Assembly: GCF_018491765.1 (NCBI RefSeq)
Contig: NZ_JABWCU010000025.1
Span: 1-47,241 of the forward strand
DNA from: Novosphingobium profundi
Lineage (GTDB): Bacteria > Pseudomonadota > Alphaproteobacteria > Sphingomonadales > Sphingomonadaceae
Direction of reading: 5' to 3'
Length of the DNA: 47,241 nucleotides
This document shows positions 24,541 to 33,399 of this stretch, in pieces (the first letter of the stretch is position 1; every line of letters starts with the position of its first letter). A program made the position numbers and the translations under genes. The notes below the pieces were generated by a model, which did no database searches, was not told the DNA's origin, and saw nothing but the letters and a program-made list of their open reading frames with translations.

Positions 24541-27500
24541 GGTGTGTCCTCGCTGACTGGAGGCTGAATGGAGATGAACGGAGCGACCGCGCCGTCTTTT
24601 GCGGGGGATTTGCCGTCCTTGCCCACGAGCCCGAGCGCGCGCGGATCGGCGACATAATTCGAATCGTAAAGCGAGCGCATGTTCCCGAAGAGCTGGAAGA
24701 ACGGCGCCTTGATGTTGACGATGAAGCGGATCGGCAACTTGGCCACCTGCCGCGTCAGGAAATTGCGCTTTGCCCCTGCCCCCTGGCTTACGCCGCTGAA
24801 TTGGATGCGGGTGATGATCTCGCCCGAAAGTGATCCGTCAAGAACGACCTTCATCGTCTTGTAATCGACCGATTTGAGTGCATCGAAGGCAAAGTTGCCC
24901 ATGGCCGAGAGGTCTTCGTAAGTCAGTGCACCGACATAGGCCACGTTGCCACCCGGATCGCGCGCCACCAGCGTTCCGCCCTCGATCCGCCCGCCCTTTT
25001 CGTCGAAGACGATCGGCAATTCCCCGTCGAAAACGCCGCTTGCCGAAACGTTGCCCAGTTCCATCTGGCGCACGAGGCTCGCGGCATCGAGCCCGGTCAC
25101 CGTCAGCGTATAGCGCCGCGTCTCGACCGCGCCGACCGTCATCGTGGTCGGCTGCAGCTTCAAGGTGCCCTGCATGAAGGGCCAGGTCGCGCCATTGACG
25201 ACGAGCCGATAGTTGGGCTCCATCTCGAAGGAGATCACCCCGTCGTTGACCTCGATGCCGGGATTGATCGAAGCCACCTTGAGCCTCTGGTCGGGCGCGG
25301 TAACCATGCCCAGGAGATCGGTGAAGACGACTTCGCCCGAGAGCCCCTGCACCGGCCCGAAGGGCGCGGCGAAGTCGAGGCCGTCGCTGGCGAACCGCCC
25401 GCGGCTGGTGATGCGATCCCCGTTCCAATCGATCCGGCCCGTGCCGTGCACATCGCCCTTGAGCGAGGAAACCAGACCCTTGACGCTGTCGGCAAGCTGG
25501 TCGGGTTGCAGCGCCTTGCCAAACTTGAGATCGTCGACACGAAGGTCGGCATGCCCGCGCATCGTGCCCAGATCGTGAACGATGTCGGCCCGCACCACGG
25601 CGCGGTCCGAGACCGGCTCACGCAAGGTCGCGTCCGCCTCGATGACGTTGTTCGACAAGGTCAGCGAGGCCCCTCGCGCAATAAGCGGATGGAAACGGCT
25701 CGTCTTGGCGCGATCGACCAGTTCGAAGCCCGCGTCCTCGAGCGCGAGCACGCCCTTGGCGAAGCGCCAGTGCCCGGCCGCCTTGTGGAGGTCGAGCGGC
25801 ACCGCCGCAAGCGCCACATCGGCGTCCTCGAAGGTGCCGGACACATCTCCGGTCAGCAGCGCATCGAGGTTGGCGATCGTGAAGCGCGAGGGCGCCTCCT
25901 GCGGGCCAAGCGCCACATTGACGTCGCGCGCGGTGAGCGTGCCCGGGTAAGCGATCCCGACCGCCCCGCTCTTGAGCGCGATGGGCGATTCGCCGAGATG
26001 GCCCGACAAGGCCAGCGATGGCGTGCCCGCCGCAAGCCGGAACCCCTTGCTATCCAGATGCGCGATCGCCGAACCGGTCGCCGGGCAGAGCGAAAGGCGG
26101 TCGCGGTCGAGCGCCAGATTGGCGACCTTCAGGCTGTCGAAGGTCATCGTCGTGCACGAAGGCCAGAGCGCGAGATCGCCGTTCGCCCCCCAGTGCGCCG
26201 CGAGCGGCATCGCCAGATTTTCGACCGACCCTCCCGGCAGCGCACCGCCGAGGCGCACTTCGCCGACCATCGTCAGGTCGCCCTTGCGGTCCTGGCGAAT
26301 GACGAGATCGGGCACCTGCAAATGGTCGGCGCCCTGGCGATAATCGGCCATTTGCACATGGAACGCCGCCGCGCCCGCACCTTCCATCTCCATGCGGCCG
26401 GTCATCGCCGGAAGGCCGGGGCCGGAAGTCACGAAGTTACCCGAAATCCGCGGCAAGCCCGCGGAGAGCATGGCCTGGACGCGCGAAACTTCGAGCAGGC
26501 TCACCCCGCCGGCCGTGCGCACGCTCGCCTGCGGCACGACGATGCTCGTGCCGCTCTGCCCCTCGCCCTTGTCCGTACCCTCGCCATCGCCCCGGCGCAC
26601 TGCGCCCGCATCGGCGCCGTTATGGCGCGCAACGATACGGGCGGCAAAGCGACTGCCCTTCAACTGGCTGGCAAGGTTGGCGCGCAGCTTATCGACCAGC
26701 GAGGCCGCGAAAGTTCCCTGCGCGGCGTCACGCCCCTTGCCAAGCGCGGCGACCACTTGCACCCCCGGCGTCACGTCGCGGCCGGAAAGGTCCGCCTCGA
26801 GAACGAGCGAGCTGAACTGGCGCTTGGCGCGCGCAGTTCCGCTCAGTTCCAGCGAGGAAAGTCGCAGCGCCGGAATCGCCGGATTGCGCGCGGTGAGATC
26901 GTAGCGCGCGTTCAGCGCGCCCTTGCGATAGGTCGCCTGCCCCGTACCCTCGAGGGCCGAGAAGCGCGCCTGCGCCATGCGCAGCGCCTTGCTCGCGAGC
27001 CCGAAATCGGCCTTGCCGCCGTCGAGCGTCTCGTCGAGCGTCAAGTCAAGATTGAGCCCCGCCTTGGCGATCGAAAGGTCCTTGTCCGAGCAACCCAGCG
27101 ATTCGAGCCGTACAGGCCCGACCAGCCGCGGCTGACCATGCGAGACGCTCAGCTTGCCATAGACGCTCGCGGGGCCACTGCGGCACCCACCGTAGTCGAG
27201 GCCGCGCGCCGTGGCACCCAGTTCACCCGTGAAGCCGCCACGCAGACCGCCGGCCCCCGCCAGGCTCACGCCCACCCGACCGGCGTCGGTTTCGACCAAG
27301 GCACGCCCATCGACGATCGCGACATCCAGGTCGGGCAGGCCGGCGGGCGTGGAAGAGTCCCGGCGATCGAACAGCACCCGGTCGAGAAAGCCGAAGCTCA
27401 CCTCCCCGCCGTGAACACGTCCGTAAAGGCGCGGGCGCACGAGCGTGACGCGACCGATCCCCGGCCACCCGAAACCAAGATCGGTGTCGATGCGGATTTC

Positions 27501-27815
27501 CTCGATCGTCAGATCGGGCCGCGAAGGGTTGCCGATGACGACGTTGCGCACGACCTGCTCGTCCGTGCCGATCCGCACGATCTCATAAGTGGCCGGGAGC
27601 CCCAATGCGGTCAGTTCGCGCTCGACGAGATTATGGGCAATGTCCTTGCGCTCGATCCAGGCGGTGCCGAATCCGGCCGCCGCGACCAGGCCAATCGCGA
27701 GACCGATTCGCCAGCGCCGGCGCCGACGCTGCGCCTGCGAAGACTCCTGCGCAGCCGCGCCCTGCCAAGCCGCACCGCTTTCACTTTGTTCACTATCTAG
27801 CGCCATTCGCTCCAT
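24537..27815 (-). CDS. ydbH: YdbH-like intermembrane phospholipid transport protein
   Basis: An AsmA-like/TAM-family protein of about 1,092 aa that spans the periplasm and moves phospholipids towards the outer membrane, partly redundant with TamB and YhdP in E. coli. One N-terminal membrane anchor (IGLAIGLVAAAGFGTAW) follows an Arg-rich stretch. The rest is long beta-rich sequence (repeating hydrophobic/polar strands, many Gly-Asp turns) ending in the C-terminal dicarboxylate region with PIRFIVNIKAPFFQLFGNMR. The frame is open to 27854; ATGs at 27815 and 27806 are both plausible. It is the first gene of ydbH-ynbE-ydbL. Confidence 0.9.
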   Translation of the reverse strand: MERMALDSEQSESGAAWQGAAAQESSQAQRRRRRWRIGLAIGLVAAAGFGTAWIERKDIAHNLVERELTALGLPATYEIVRIGTDEQVVRNVVIGNPSRPDLTIEEIRIDTDLGFGWPGIGRVTLVRPRLYGRVHGGEVSFGFLDRVLFDRRDSSTPAGLPDLDVAIVDGRALVETDAGRVGVSLAGAGGLRGGFTGELGATARGLDYGGCRSGPASVYGKLSVSHGQPRLVGPVRLESLGCSDKDLSIAKAGLNLDLTLDETLDGGKADFGLASKALRMAQARFSALEGTGQATYRKGALNARYDLTARNPAIPALRLSSLELSGTARAKRQFSSLVLEADLSGRDVTPGVQVVAALGKGRDAAQGTFAASLVDKLRANLASQLKGSRFAARIVARHNGADAGAVRRGDGEGTDKGEGQSGTSIVVPQASVRTAGGVSLLEVSRVQAMLSAGLPRISGNFVTSGPGLPAMTGRMEMEGAGAAAFHVQMADYRQGADHLQVPDLVIRQDRKGDLTMVGEVRLGGALPGGSVENLAMPLAAHWGANGDLALWPSCTTMTFDSLKVANLALDRDRLSLCPATGSAIAHLDSKGFRLAAGTPSLALSGHLGESPIALKSGAVGIAYPGTLTARDVNVALGPQEAPSRFTIANLDALLTGDVSGTFEDADVALAAVPLDLHKAAGHWRFAKGVLALEDAGFELVDRAKTSRFHPLIARGASLTLSNNVIEADATLREPVSDRAVVRADIVHDLGTMRGHADLRVDDLKFGKALQPDQLADSVKGLVSSLKGDVHGTGRIDWNGDRITSRGRFASDGLDFAAPFGPVQGLSGEVVFTDLLGMVTAPDQRLKVASINPGIEVNDGVISFEMEPNYRLVVNGATWPFMQGTLKLQPTTMTVGAVETRRYTLTVTGLDAASLVRQMELGNVSASGVFDGELPIVFDEKGGRIEGGTLVARDPGGNVAYVGALTYEDLSAMGNFAFDALKSVDYKTMKVVLDGSLSGEIITRIQFSGVSQGAGAKRNFLTRQVAKLPIRFIVNIKAPFFQLFGNMRSLYDSNYVADPRALGLVGKDGKSPAKDGAVAPFISIQPPVSEDTP

Positions 27816-27818
27816 CAC

Positions 27819-27860
27819 TTGCGCTGAGCGCGGCAGAAAGGCAATTGTCTGCACGACAAT
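27819..27860. promoter_or_regulatory. ydbH/radC divergent region with palindrome
   Basis: A perfect ATTGTC-N5-GACAAT palindrome (27844-27860) overlaps the radC start codon. TTGCGC (27819-27824), N17, CAATTG (27842-27847) could be the radC promoter, with +1 only a few bases before the ATG. The two genes are about 40 bases apart. Confidence 0.35.
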
Positions 27861-28617
27861 GCCTGACGATACCCCCCTCTTTCCTGAACCGACCGCACGT
27901 CACGCGGCGAACGCCCGCGACGCGAGGCGCGCCGAACCTTCGTCCGGGACCGATCCTTCGGGACACCGGGCGCGCCTGCGTCAGCGCCTCATCGGGGGTG
28001 GGCCAGATGCTCTTGGCGATCATGAGATCATTGAACTGCTGCTGATGCAGGCGGTTCCCCGCCGCGACATGAAGCCGCTTGCGCGCAGCCTGCTCCAGCG
28101 TTTCGGCACTCTTGCCGGCGTTCTCCAGGCCGACCCGCGCACGCTGGCAGCGCATCCCGGCATGGGCGAGGCGACCGCCGCCGCGCTGCGCATCGTCACC
28201 GTCGCCGCCACCCGTCTGGCCCGCCAGAAGGTTCGCGAAGCGCCGGTGATCGGTTCGTGGCAGGCGCTGATCGACTACCTCACGATCGACATGGCGCACC
28301 TCACGCTCGAGCGCGTGCGCGTGCTCTACCTCAACACCAAGAACATGCTGATTCTTGACGACCTCGTCGGCGAAGGCTCGATCGACGAAGCCGCGATCCA
28401 CCCACGCGAGGTAATCCGCCGCGCGCTCGACATCGGCGCCTCGGCACTGATCCTTGTACACAATCACCCCTCCGGTTCGCCCGAACCCAGCCGGGCCGAC
28501 ATCGAGATCACCAACCGCATCGCCGAGGCCGGACGCCTGCTCGGCGTCGCCGTCCACGACCACGTGGTGATCGGTCGCGAGGGTCATGTCTCGCTGCGTG
28601 CAAAGGGCCTCATCTGA
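27859..28617 (+). CDS. radC: RadC/JAB-domain protein
   Basis: RadC family, 252 aa. An N-terminal helix-hairpin-helix-like region (LLMQAVPRRDMKPLARSL, HPGMGEATAAALR) precedes the MPN+/JAMM metalloprotease-like domain, with HNHPSGSPEPSRAD carrying the zinc ligands His, His and Asp. Despite the name, E. coli RadC has no proven recombination-repair role; the biochemical activity is unclear. The ATG at 27859 is supported by the family start and the short distance to the divergent ydbH. No RBS is apparent. Confidence 0.92.
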   Translation: MPDDTPLFPEPTARHAANARDARRAEPSSGTDPSGHRARLRQRLIGGGPDALGDHEIIELLLMQAVPRRDMKPLARSLLQRFGTLAGVLQADPRTLAAHPGMGEATAAALRIVTVAATRLARQKVREAPVIGSWQALIDYLTIDMAHLTLERVRVLYLNTKNMLILDDLVGEGSIDEAAIHPREVIRRALDIGASALILVHNHPSGSPEPSRADIEITNRIAEAGRLLGVAVHDHVVIGREGHVSLRAKGLI

Positions 28618-28771
28618 CCAAATACTGCCGGCCGTCTTCCGCCAACGTCCCTTCATCGCGAGGGTGGAAACAATGCTGCGCCAGACCGGGCGAAAAATGC
28701 GCCGCCATGCAATCCAAGAAATTCTAAATCCCCGACAATCAATTCAACTTTTTTTGTAGTAAACAAGGGCT

Positions 28772-28799
28772 TTGCGCAGTGCACAATTGCCGCTAGACC
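28772..28799 (+). promoter_or_regulatory. Predicted promoter of the SLC13-type permease
   Basis: TTGCGC (28772-28777), 16-base spacer, TAGACC (28794-28799). Leader about 40 nt with AGGGG before the ATG. The rest of the 226-base gap after radC is AT-rich near 28720-28760 and holds nothing I can name. Confidence 0.45.
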
Positions 28800-28843
28800 C
28801 TTGCCCGTCGCGTCGAACTCCGACGCCAATCGTAGGGGTACGG

Positions 28844-30640
28844 ATGCATTTCGGTTTCGATCTGGCCACGCCAGTGGTCATGGCTCCCTTGCTTGTATTA
28901 CTGTTCCTGGCCTTCGCGTTCGAAGTGGCCGCCCCCGAAGTCGTTGCCCTGGGCCTTGTCGCCATCCTCCTCGTCCTGGGCGTGATCGCCACCGACGACG
29001 TGCTCGACGCGATGGGCAATCCTGCCCCGCTCACCATCGTGAGCATGTTCATCATGTCCTCCGCGCTCGTGCGCACGGGCGCGCTCGACTTTTTTTCGAA
29101 CAGCATCACCGGCATGGGCAAAACGCGCCCGTTCCTCTCGATCTGCGTGTTTCTGGGCCTGATCGCGACCATCTCCGCCTTCACCAACAACACCCCGCTG
29201 GTGATGATGATGATCCCGGTCGGCATCTCGATCGCACGCGAGCTGGGTATCCCTGCCTCGCGTATCCTGATGCCGATTTCCTTCGCGGCGGTGCTCGGCG
29301 GCACCGTCACGCTGCTCGGCACCTCGACCAACATCCTTGTCGACGGCGTCGCGCGCCGCGCCGGGCTTGCCCCCTTCGGGCTGTTCGAGATCGCGCCCGT
29401 CGGCCTCATCGTCGCGGTCGTCGGCGTGATCTGGCTGGCGGTTTCGAACAAGATGCTGCCCGACCGCCAGACCGTCGCAAGCCTGGGCAGCGTGAGCGAC
29501 AACAAGCGCTTCGTCGTCTCCATCTTCATCGAGGAAGGCTCGCCCTACATCGGCCAGTCGCCCAAGACGATCGACCTGCTCTCGCGCAGCGAACGCCGCC
29601 TCGTCGACGTTCTGCGCGGCGACGATTCGCTGCGCCGCAACCTGTCCGCGCACACGCTGGAAGAAGGCGACATCCTCGTCCTGCGCACTTCGGCGAGCGA
29701 TCTCATGTCGCTCAAGGAAAACGGACGCCTGCGCATGGCCGCCGCGTCCACCACCGACCCGCACCTCGTCCAGCTCTCGACGCGCAATTCGATCATGGTC
29801 GAAACGCTGCTCGCGCCCGGCGCCGAGATCATCGGGCACACCTTGTTCGACTTGCGCCTGCGCCGCCGCTACGGTGTCTACCCGATCGCGCTGCACCGCA
29901 AGGGCACCAATCTCGAGGACCGTTTCGAGCGCGTGCCCCTTCAGGTGGGCGACACGCTGCTCATCGAGGGCGCGCCCGAGGACCTTCGACGCCTGGTCGA
30001 GGACCAGCAACTGGTCAACATCGCCGAACCCACGACGCGCGGTTTCCGCCGCAACAAGGCCTGGATCGCGGTCGCGACGATGGTTGGCGTGGTCATCGCC
30101 GCCGCGTTCGACGTCATGCCGCTCGCGGGCCTTGCGGTAATGGGCGTCGCCGTCGTGCTCGGCGCGCGCTGCGTCGAACCCGAGGAAGCCTTCCGCGCGG
30201 TCGACTGGCGCATCATCGCGCTGATCGTGGCGATGCTCTCGATCGGGACGGCGCTCGAGCGATCCGGCCTCGTCGAGACGCTCGTCAGCTTCGCCAGTCC
30301 CTATCTCGGCAAGGCGGGCCCGATCGCCGGCCTCGCGGCGATCTACCTCGTCAGCCTGGTCCTGACCGAGCTGGTGACCAACAACGCGGTCGCGGTCGTG
30401 GTGACGCCGATCGGGATACAGCTCGCGCATTCGCTCGGCGTCGACCCCCGGCCCTTCGCCGTGGCGGTCATGTTCGCCGCATCGGCCAGCTTCCTGACTC
30501 CGATCGGCTACCAGACCAACACGCTCGTCTACAGCGCGGGCGGCTACAAGTTCACCGACTTCTACAAGTACGGCTTCCCCCTGACGCTGGTGGTCGCCAT
30601 CACGACCCTGATCGCAATTCCGCTGATCTGGCCTTTCTGA
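28844..30640 (+). CDS. SLC13/DASS-type permease with two RCK_C (TrkA-C) domains
   Basis: A 598-aa inner-membrane transporter of the divalent anion:Na+ symporter (CitT/ArsB) superfamily. An N-terminal membrane half (about 1-205) includes the hairpin signature ISAFTNNTPLVMMMIP and the GTSTNILVDG motif. Two soluble TrkA-C domains follow (about 210-390), and a C-terminal membrane half repeats the ELVTNNAVAVVVTPI and GYQTNTLVYSAGGYKF motifs. TrkA-C inserts are typical of the sulfate/uncharacterised subgroup. Substrate is unknown; sulfate, dicarboxylate or another anion is possible. Confidence 0.9.
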   Translation: MHFGFDLATPVVMAPLLVLLFLAFAFEVAAPEVVALGLVAILLVLGVIATDDVLDAMGNPAPLTIVSMFIMSSALVRTGALDFFSNSITGMGKTRPFLSICVFLGLIATISAFTNNTPLVMMMIPVGISIARELGIPASRILMPISFAAVLGGTVTLLGTSTNILVDGVARRAGLAPFGLFEIAPVGLIVAVVGVIWLAVSNKMLPDRQTVASLGSVSDNKRFVVSIFIEEGSPYIGQSPKTIDLLSRSERRLVDVLRGDDSLRRNLSAHTLEEGDILVLRTSASDLMSLKENGRLRMAAASTTDPHLVQLSTRNSIMVETLLAPGAEIIGHTLFDLRLRRRYGVYPIALHRKGTNLEDRFERVPLQVGDTLLIEGAPEDLRRLVEDQQLVNIAEPTTRGFRRNKAWIAVATMVGVVIAAAFDVMPLAGLAVMGVAVVLGARCVEPEEAFRAVDWRIIALIVAMLSIGTALERSGLVETLVSFASPYLGKAGPIAGLAAIYLVSLVLTELVTNNAVAVVVTPIGIQLAHSLGVDPRPFAVAVMFAASASFLTPIGYQTNTLVYSAGGYKFTDFYKYGFPLTLVVAITTLIAIPLIWPF

Positions 30641-30645
30641 TTCCA

Positions 30646-30678
30646 CGCGGCTTCGGCACCCTCAGTGCCGGAGCCGCG
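30646..30678 (+). terminator. Terminator-like hairpin after the permease gene
   Basis: Stem CGCGGCTTCGGCAC (30646-30659) with GTGCCGGAGCCGCG (30665-30678), one wobble, five-base loop, just past the stop codon. No clear U tract. Confidence 0.6.
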
Positions 30679-30730
30679 CCGGACACCCCCGAAAAATCCA
30701 TGACGCCGGCGCTGCGCACGCGCCTTCCCC

Positions 30731-30759
30731 TTGCCTTTCGCGGCAAGGAACCCTAGCGG
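30731..30759 (+). promoter_or_regulatory. Predicted purB promoter
   Basis: TTGCCT (30731-30736), 17-base spacer, TAGCGG (30754-30759). Leader about 22 nt with AAGGAG before the ATG at 30789. Confidence 0.5.
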
Positions 30760-30788
30760 CTGCACGCGTCAGCCAAAGGAGTTCTTGC

Positions 30789-32102
30789 ATGGTCCCCCGT
30801 TACGCCCGCCCCGCCATGACCGCGATCTGGGAGCCCGAAGCGCGCTACCGCATCTGGTTCGAGATCGAGGCACACGCCGCCGTGAAGATGGGCGAGATGG
30901 GTACCGTGCCCGAAGCCGCCGGCAAGGCACTGTGGGACTGGTGGAACACCAACCCCAAGGTCGACGTCGAGGCGATCGACGCCAAGGAAGCGATCCTCAA
31001 GCACGACGTGATCGCCTTCCTCGACTGGGTTGCCGAACAGGTCGGCCCCGAGGCGCGCTTCATGCACCAGGGCATGACCAGCTCCGACGTGCTCGACACC
31101 ACGCTCAACGTCCAGCTCGTGCGAGCCGCCGACATCCTGCTCGCTGACCTCGACGACCTCCTCGCCGCAATCAAGCGCCGCGCGATGGAGCACAAGTACA
31201 CCCCCTCGATCGGCCGCAGCCACGGCATCCATGCCGAGCCGGTGACCTTCGGCCTCAAGCTCGCCGAGGCCTACGCCGAATTCACCCGCGCGAAGAAGCG
31301 CCTCATCGCCGCGCGCGAGGAAGTCGCGACCTGCGCGATCTCGGGCGCCGTGGGCACATTCGCCAATGTCGATCCCGCCGTCGAAGTCTACGTTGCCGAA
31401 AAGATGGGCCTCGAGGTCGAGCCGGTTTCGACGCAGGTCATCCCGCGCGACCGCCACGCGATGTTCTTCGCGACGCTGGGCGTGATCGCCAGCTCGATCG
31501 AGCGCCTCGCCGTCGAAGTGCGCCACCTCCAGCGCACCGAAGTGCTCGAGGCCGAGGAATACTTCTCGCCGGGCCAGAAGGGCTCGTCGGCCATGCCGCA
31601 CAAGCGCAACCCCATCCTCACCGAGAACCTCACCGGCCAGGCACGCATCATCCGCTCCTACGCGATGCCCGCCATGGAAAACGTGGCGCTGTGGCACGAG
31701 CGCGACATCTCGCACTCTTCGGTCGAGCGCTTCATCGGACCCGACGCGACGATCACCCTCGACTTCGCGCTCGCACGCCTGACCGGCGTCATCGACAAGC
31801 TGCTCGTCTACCCCGAGCGCATGCAGAAGAACCTCGACCGCATGGGCGGCCTCGTCCACTCGCAGCGCGTCCTGCTTGCGCTGACGCAGGCGGGTCTCTC
31901 GCGCGACACCTCCTACCGCCTCGTCCAGCGCAACGCGATGAAGGTGTGGGAATCGGACGGCCAGCTCAGCCTCATGGAGCTGCTCAAGGCCGACGAGGAA
32001 GTGGCCGCGGCCCTGACGCCTGCGCAGATCGAGGAGAAGTTCAACCTCGACTACCACTTCAAGCACGTCGACACGATCTTCGAACGCGTCTTCGGCGCCT
32101 GA
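30789..32102 (+). CDS. purB: Adenylosuccinate lyase
   Basis: Fumarase-superfamily enzyme used twice in purine synthesis (SAICAR to AICAR, and adenylosuccinate to AMP), 437 aa. Marks: MTSSDVLDTTL near residue 95, GRSHGIHAEP with the catalytic acid His, and the flexible signature loop GSSAMPHKRNPI holding the catalytic Ser. AAGGAG precedes the ATG. It has its own promoter and a terminator follows. Confidence 0.97.
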   Translation: MVPRYARPAMTAIWEPEARYRIWFEIEAHAAVKMGEMGTVPEAAGKALWDWWNTNPKVDVEAIDAKEAILKHDVIAFLDWVAEQVGPEARFMHQGMTSSDVLDTTLNVQLVRAADILLADLDDLLAAIKRRAMEHKYTPSIGRSHGIHAEPVTFGLKLAEAYAEFTRAKKRLIAAREEVATCAISGAVGTFANVDPAVEVYVAEKMGLEVEPVSTQVIPRDRHAMFFATLGVIASSIERLAVEVRHLQRTEVLEAEEYFSPGQKGSSAMPHKRNPILTENLTGQARIIRSYAMPAMENVALWHERDISHSSVERFIGPDATITLDFALARLTGVIDKLLVYPERMQKNLDRMGGLVHSQRVLLALTQAGLSRDTSYRLVQRNAMKVWESDGQLSLMELLKADEEVAAALTPAQIEEKFNLDYHFKHVDTIFERVFGA

Positions 32103-32138
32103 GGCCGGAGCGCCGCAGCCGACGGCGAGCGCGGAATC

Positions 32139-32177
32139 GAGCCGGGGCTTTCCATGCCCCGGTTTCGGTCCTAGCAT
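32139..32177 (+). promoter_or_regulatory. purB terminator overlapping the lapA-like/pyrF promoter
   Basis: Hairpin CCGGGGC (32142-32148)/GCCCCGG (32156-32162) with T's after it probably ends purB. Overlapping it, TTTCCA (32149-32154), 17-base spacer and TAGCAT (32172-32177) form a candidate promoter for the next operon. Leader about 70 nt. Confidence 0.4.
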
Positions 32178-32253
32178 CGTGGTTTGGCACGAAGGCACGG
32201 GTCGCCCTGACGCGATCCGCAAGCCGATCACGCAACGGGAAGCAGGAGCAAGC

Positions 32254-32631
32254 ATGAAAGCCGTTCGCAGCATTTCATGGATCGTGACCACGGCCATCCT
32301 GGTCGCCTTCATCGCGATGAACTGGACCAAGGTGCCGGTAAACTTCTGGCCACTCGACGATGGCAACTACATCCATTTCGACTGGCCGGTCGGCTTCGTC
32401 GCGATCTTCTTCTTCCTGCTCGGCATGCTTCCGGTCTGGCTCTATTTCCGAGCGGTGCGCTGGCGGCTGAACCGCCGCATCGCCAGCCTCGAAAACACGC
32501 TGCGCGCCAGTTCCATGCCTTCGATCAATGAAACGGGCGAGCCGATCGCCTCTGCTGCGAGCGTCTCGTCCGCGACGAGCGATGACAGAACAACAACCGC
32601 CCAACTGAGCCCGGATACCGACACGCCATGA
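32254..32631 (+). CDS. LapA-domain (DUF1049) membrane protein
   Basis: A 125-aa inner-membrane protein with two hydrophobic segments: SISWIVTTAILVAFIAMNW and VGFVAIFFFLLGMLPVWLYF. A charged helix (RAVRWRLNRRIASLENTL) follows, the LapA/YciS-like layout; in E. coli LapA works with LapB in lipopolysaccharide assembly control. The C-terminal 35 residues are Ser/Thr/Ala-rich and probably disordered. AGGAG upstream. It overlaps pyrF by four bases (ATGA), an arrangement common in sphingomonads. Confidence 0.8.
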   Translation: MKAVRSISWIVTTAILVAFIAMNWTKVPVNFWPLDDGNYIHFDWPVGFVAIFFFLLGMLPVWLYFRAVRWRLNRRIASLENTLRASSMPSINETGEPIASAASVSSATSDDRTTTAQLSPDTDTP

Positions 32632-33305
32632 GCCACAACCCCGTCTACCTCGCCCTCGACGTTCCCCGCCTCGATGCCGCCGAAGCGCTGGCGCGCAAGG
32701 TCAAGGACCACGTCGGCGGGATCAAGCTCGGGCTCGAATTCTTCTGCGCCCATGGCCACCACGGCGTGCGCGAACTGCAGAAGATCGGCCTGCCGATCTT
32801 TCTCGACCTCAAGCTCCACGACATCCCCAACACCGTCGCCGCCGCGATGCAGGCGATCAACACGCTCAACCCTGCCGTCGTGACGATCCACGCCGCGGGC
32901 GGGCGCGCGATGATGGAGGATGCCAAGGCCGCTGCGGGCGAGAACACCAAGGTCGTGGCCGTCACCGTGCTGACCAGCCTCGACGACGACGACCTCACCG
33001 CGATCGGCATCAAGGCCGATCCGATGGAGCAGGCCCTGCGTCTTGCCGAACTCTCGCAAGCCGCCGGTCTCGACGGGATCGTCTGTTCGGGCCACGAAGT
33101 CGGTGCGATCCACAAGCAGTGGAAGGACGGCTACTTCGTCGTGCCCGGCCTGCGCCTGCCCGACAGCAAGCTGGCCGACCAGAAGCGCATCGTCTCCCCG
33201 CGCGAGGCGCGCGACAACGGCGCCAGCCTGCTGGTCGTCGGCCGTCCGATCCGGGGCGCCGAGGATCCGCTGGCCGCCGCCCGCGCGATCGAGGAAACAC
33301 TTTAA
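32628..33305 (+). CDS. pyrF: Orotidine 5'-phosphate decarboxylase
   Basis: Last step of UMP synthesis, OMP to UMP, 225 aa, TIM barrel. The active-site signature FLDLKLHDIPNTV carries the Asp-Lys-Asp pair. VCSGHEVGAI, PGLRLPDSK and LVVGRPI are the phosphate-binding end of the barrel. It is translationally coupled to the LapA-like gene by ATGA. Confidence 0.96.
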   Translation: MSHNPVYLALDVPRLDAAEALARKVKDHVGGIKLGLEFFCAHGHHGVRELQKIGLPIFLDLKLHDIPNTVAAAMQAINTLNPAVVTIHAAGGRAMMEDAKAAAGENTKVVAVTVLTSLDDDDLTAIGIKADPMEQALRLAELSQAAGLDGIVCSGHEVGAIHKQWKDGYFVVPGLRLPDSKLADQKRIVSPREARDNGASLLVVGRPIRGAEDPLAAARAIEETL

Positions 33306-33338
33306 TAGAAGCGCCTTTTCGGTTTCATTCAGGCGCAC

Positions 33339-33363
33339 GAAACATCCTTGCGGGCAGTTCGTT
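33339..33363 (+). promoter_or_regulatory. Possible EcfG-type (general stress) promoter
   Basis: GAAAC (33339-33343), 16 bases, CGTT (33360-33363). This is one mismatch from the alphaproteobacterial EcfG consensus GGAAC-N16/17-CGTT, correctly spaced and about 37 bases before the SIMPL gene. No sigma-70 type promoter is apparent in the same gap. Confidence 0.35.
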
Positions 33364-33399
33364 GAAACTGTCCCCCGAGAGGATGATGGAGTGCGACTG

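Noticed and set aside
25446..27800. 784-aa ORF antisense to ydbH
   Set aside because: Mirror frame of a GC-rich gene; sequence is Arg/Gly/Ala/His biased with no domain pattern, while the ydbH strand has an anchor, family motifs and operon overlaps.
28898..30646. 582-aa ORF antisense to the SLC13-type permease
   Set aside because: Asp/Arg/His-rich shadow frame of a membrane protein gene.
30753..32366. 537-aa ORF antisense to purB
   Set aside because: Shadow frame; purB has the lyase signature on the opposite strand.
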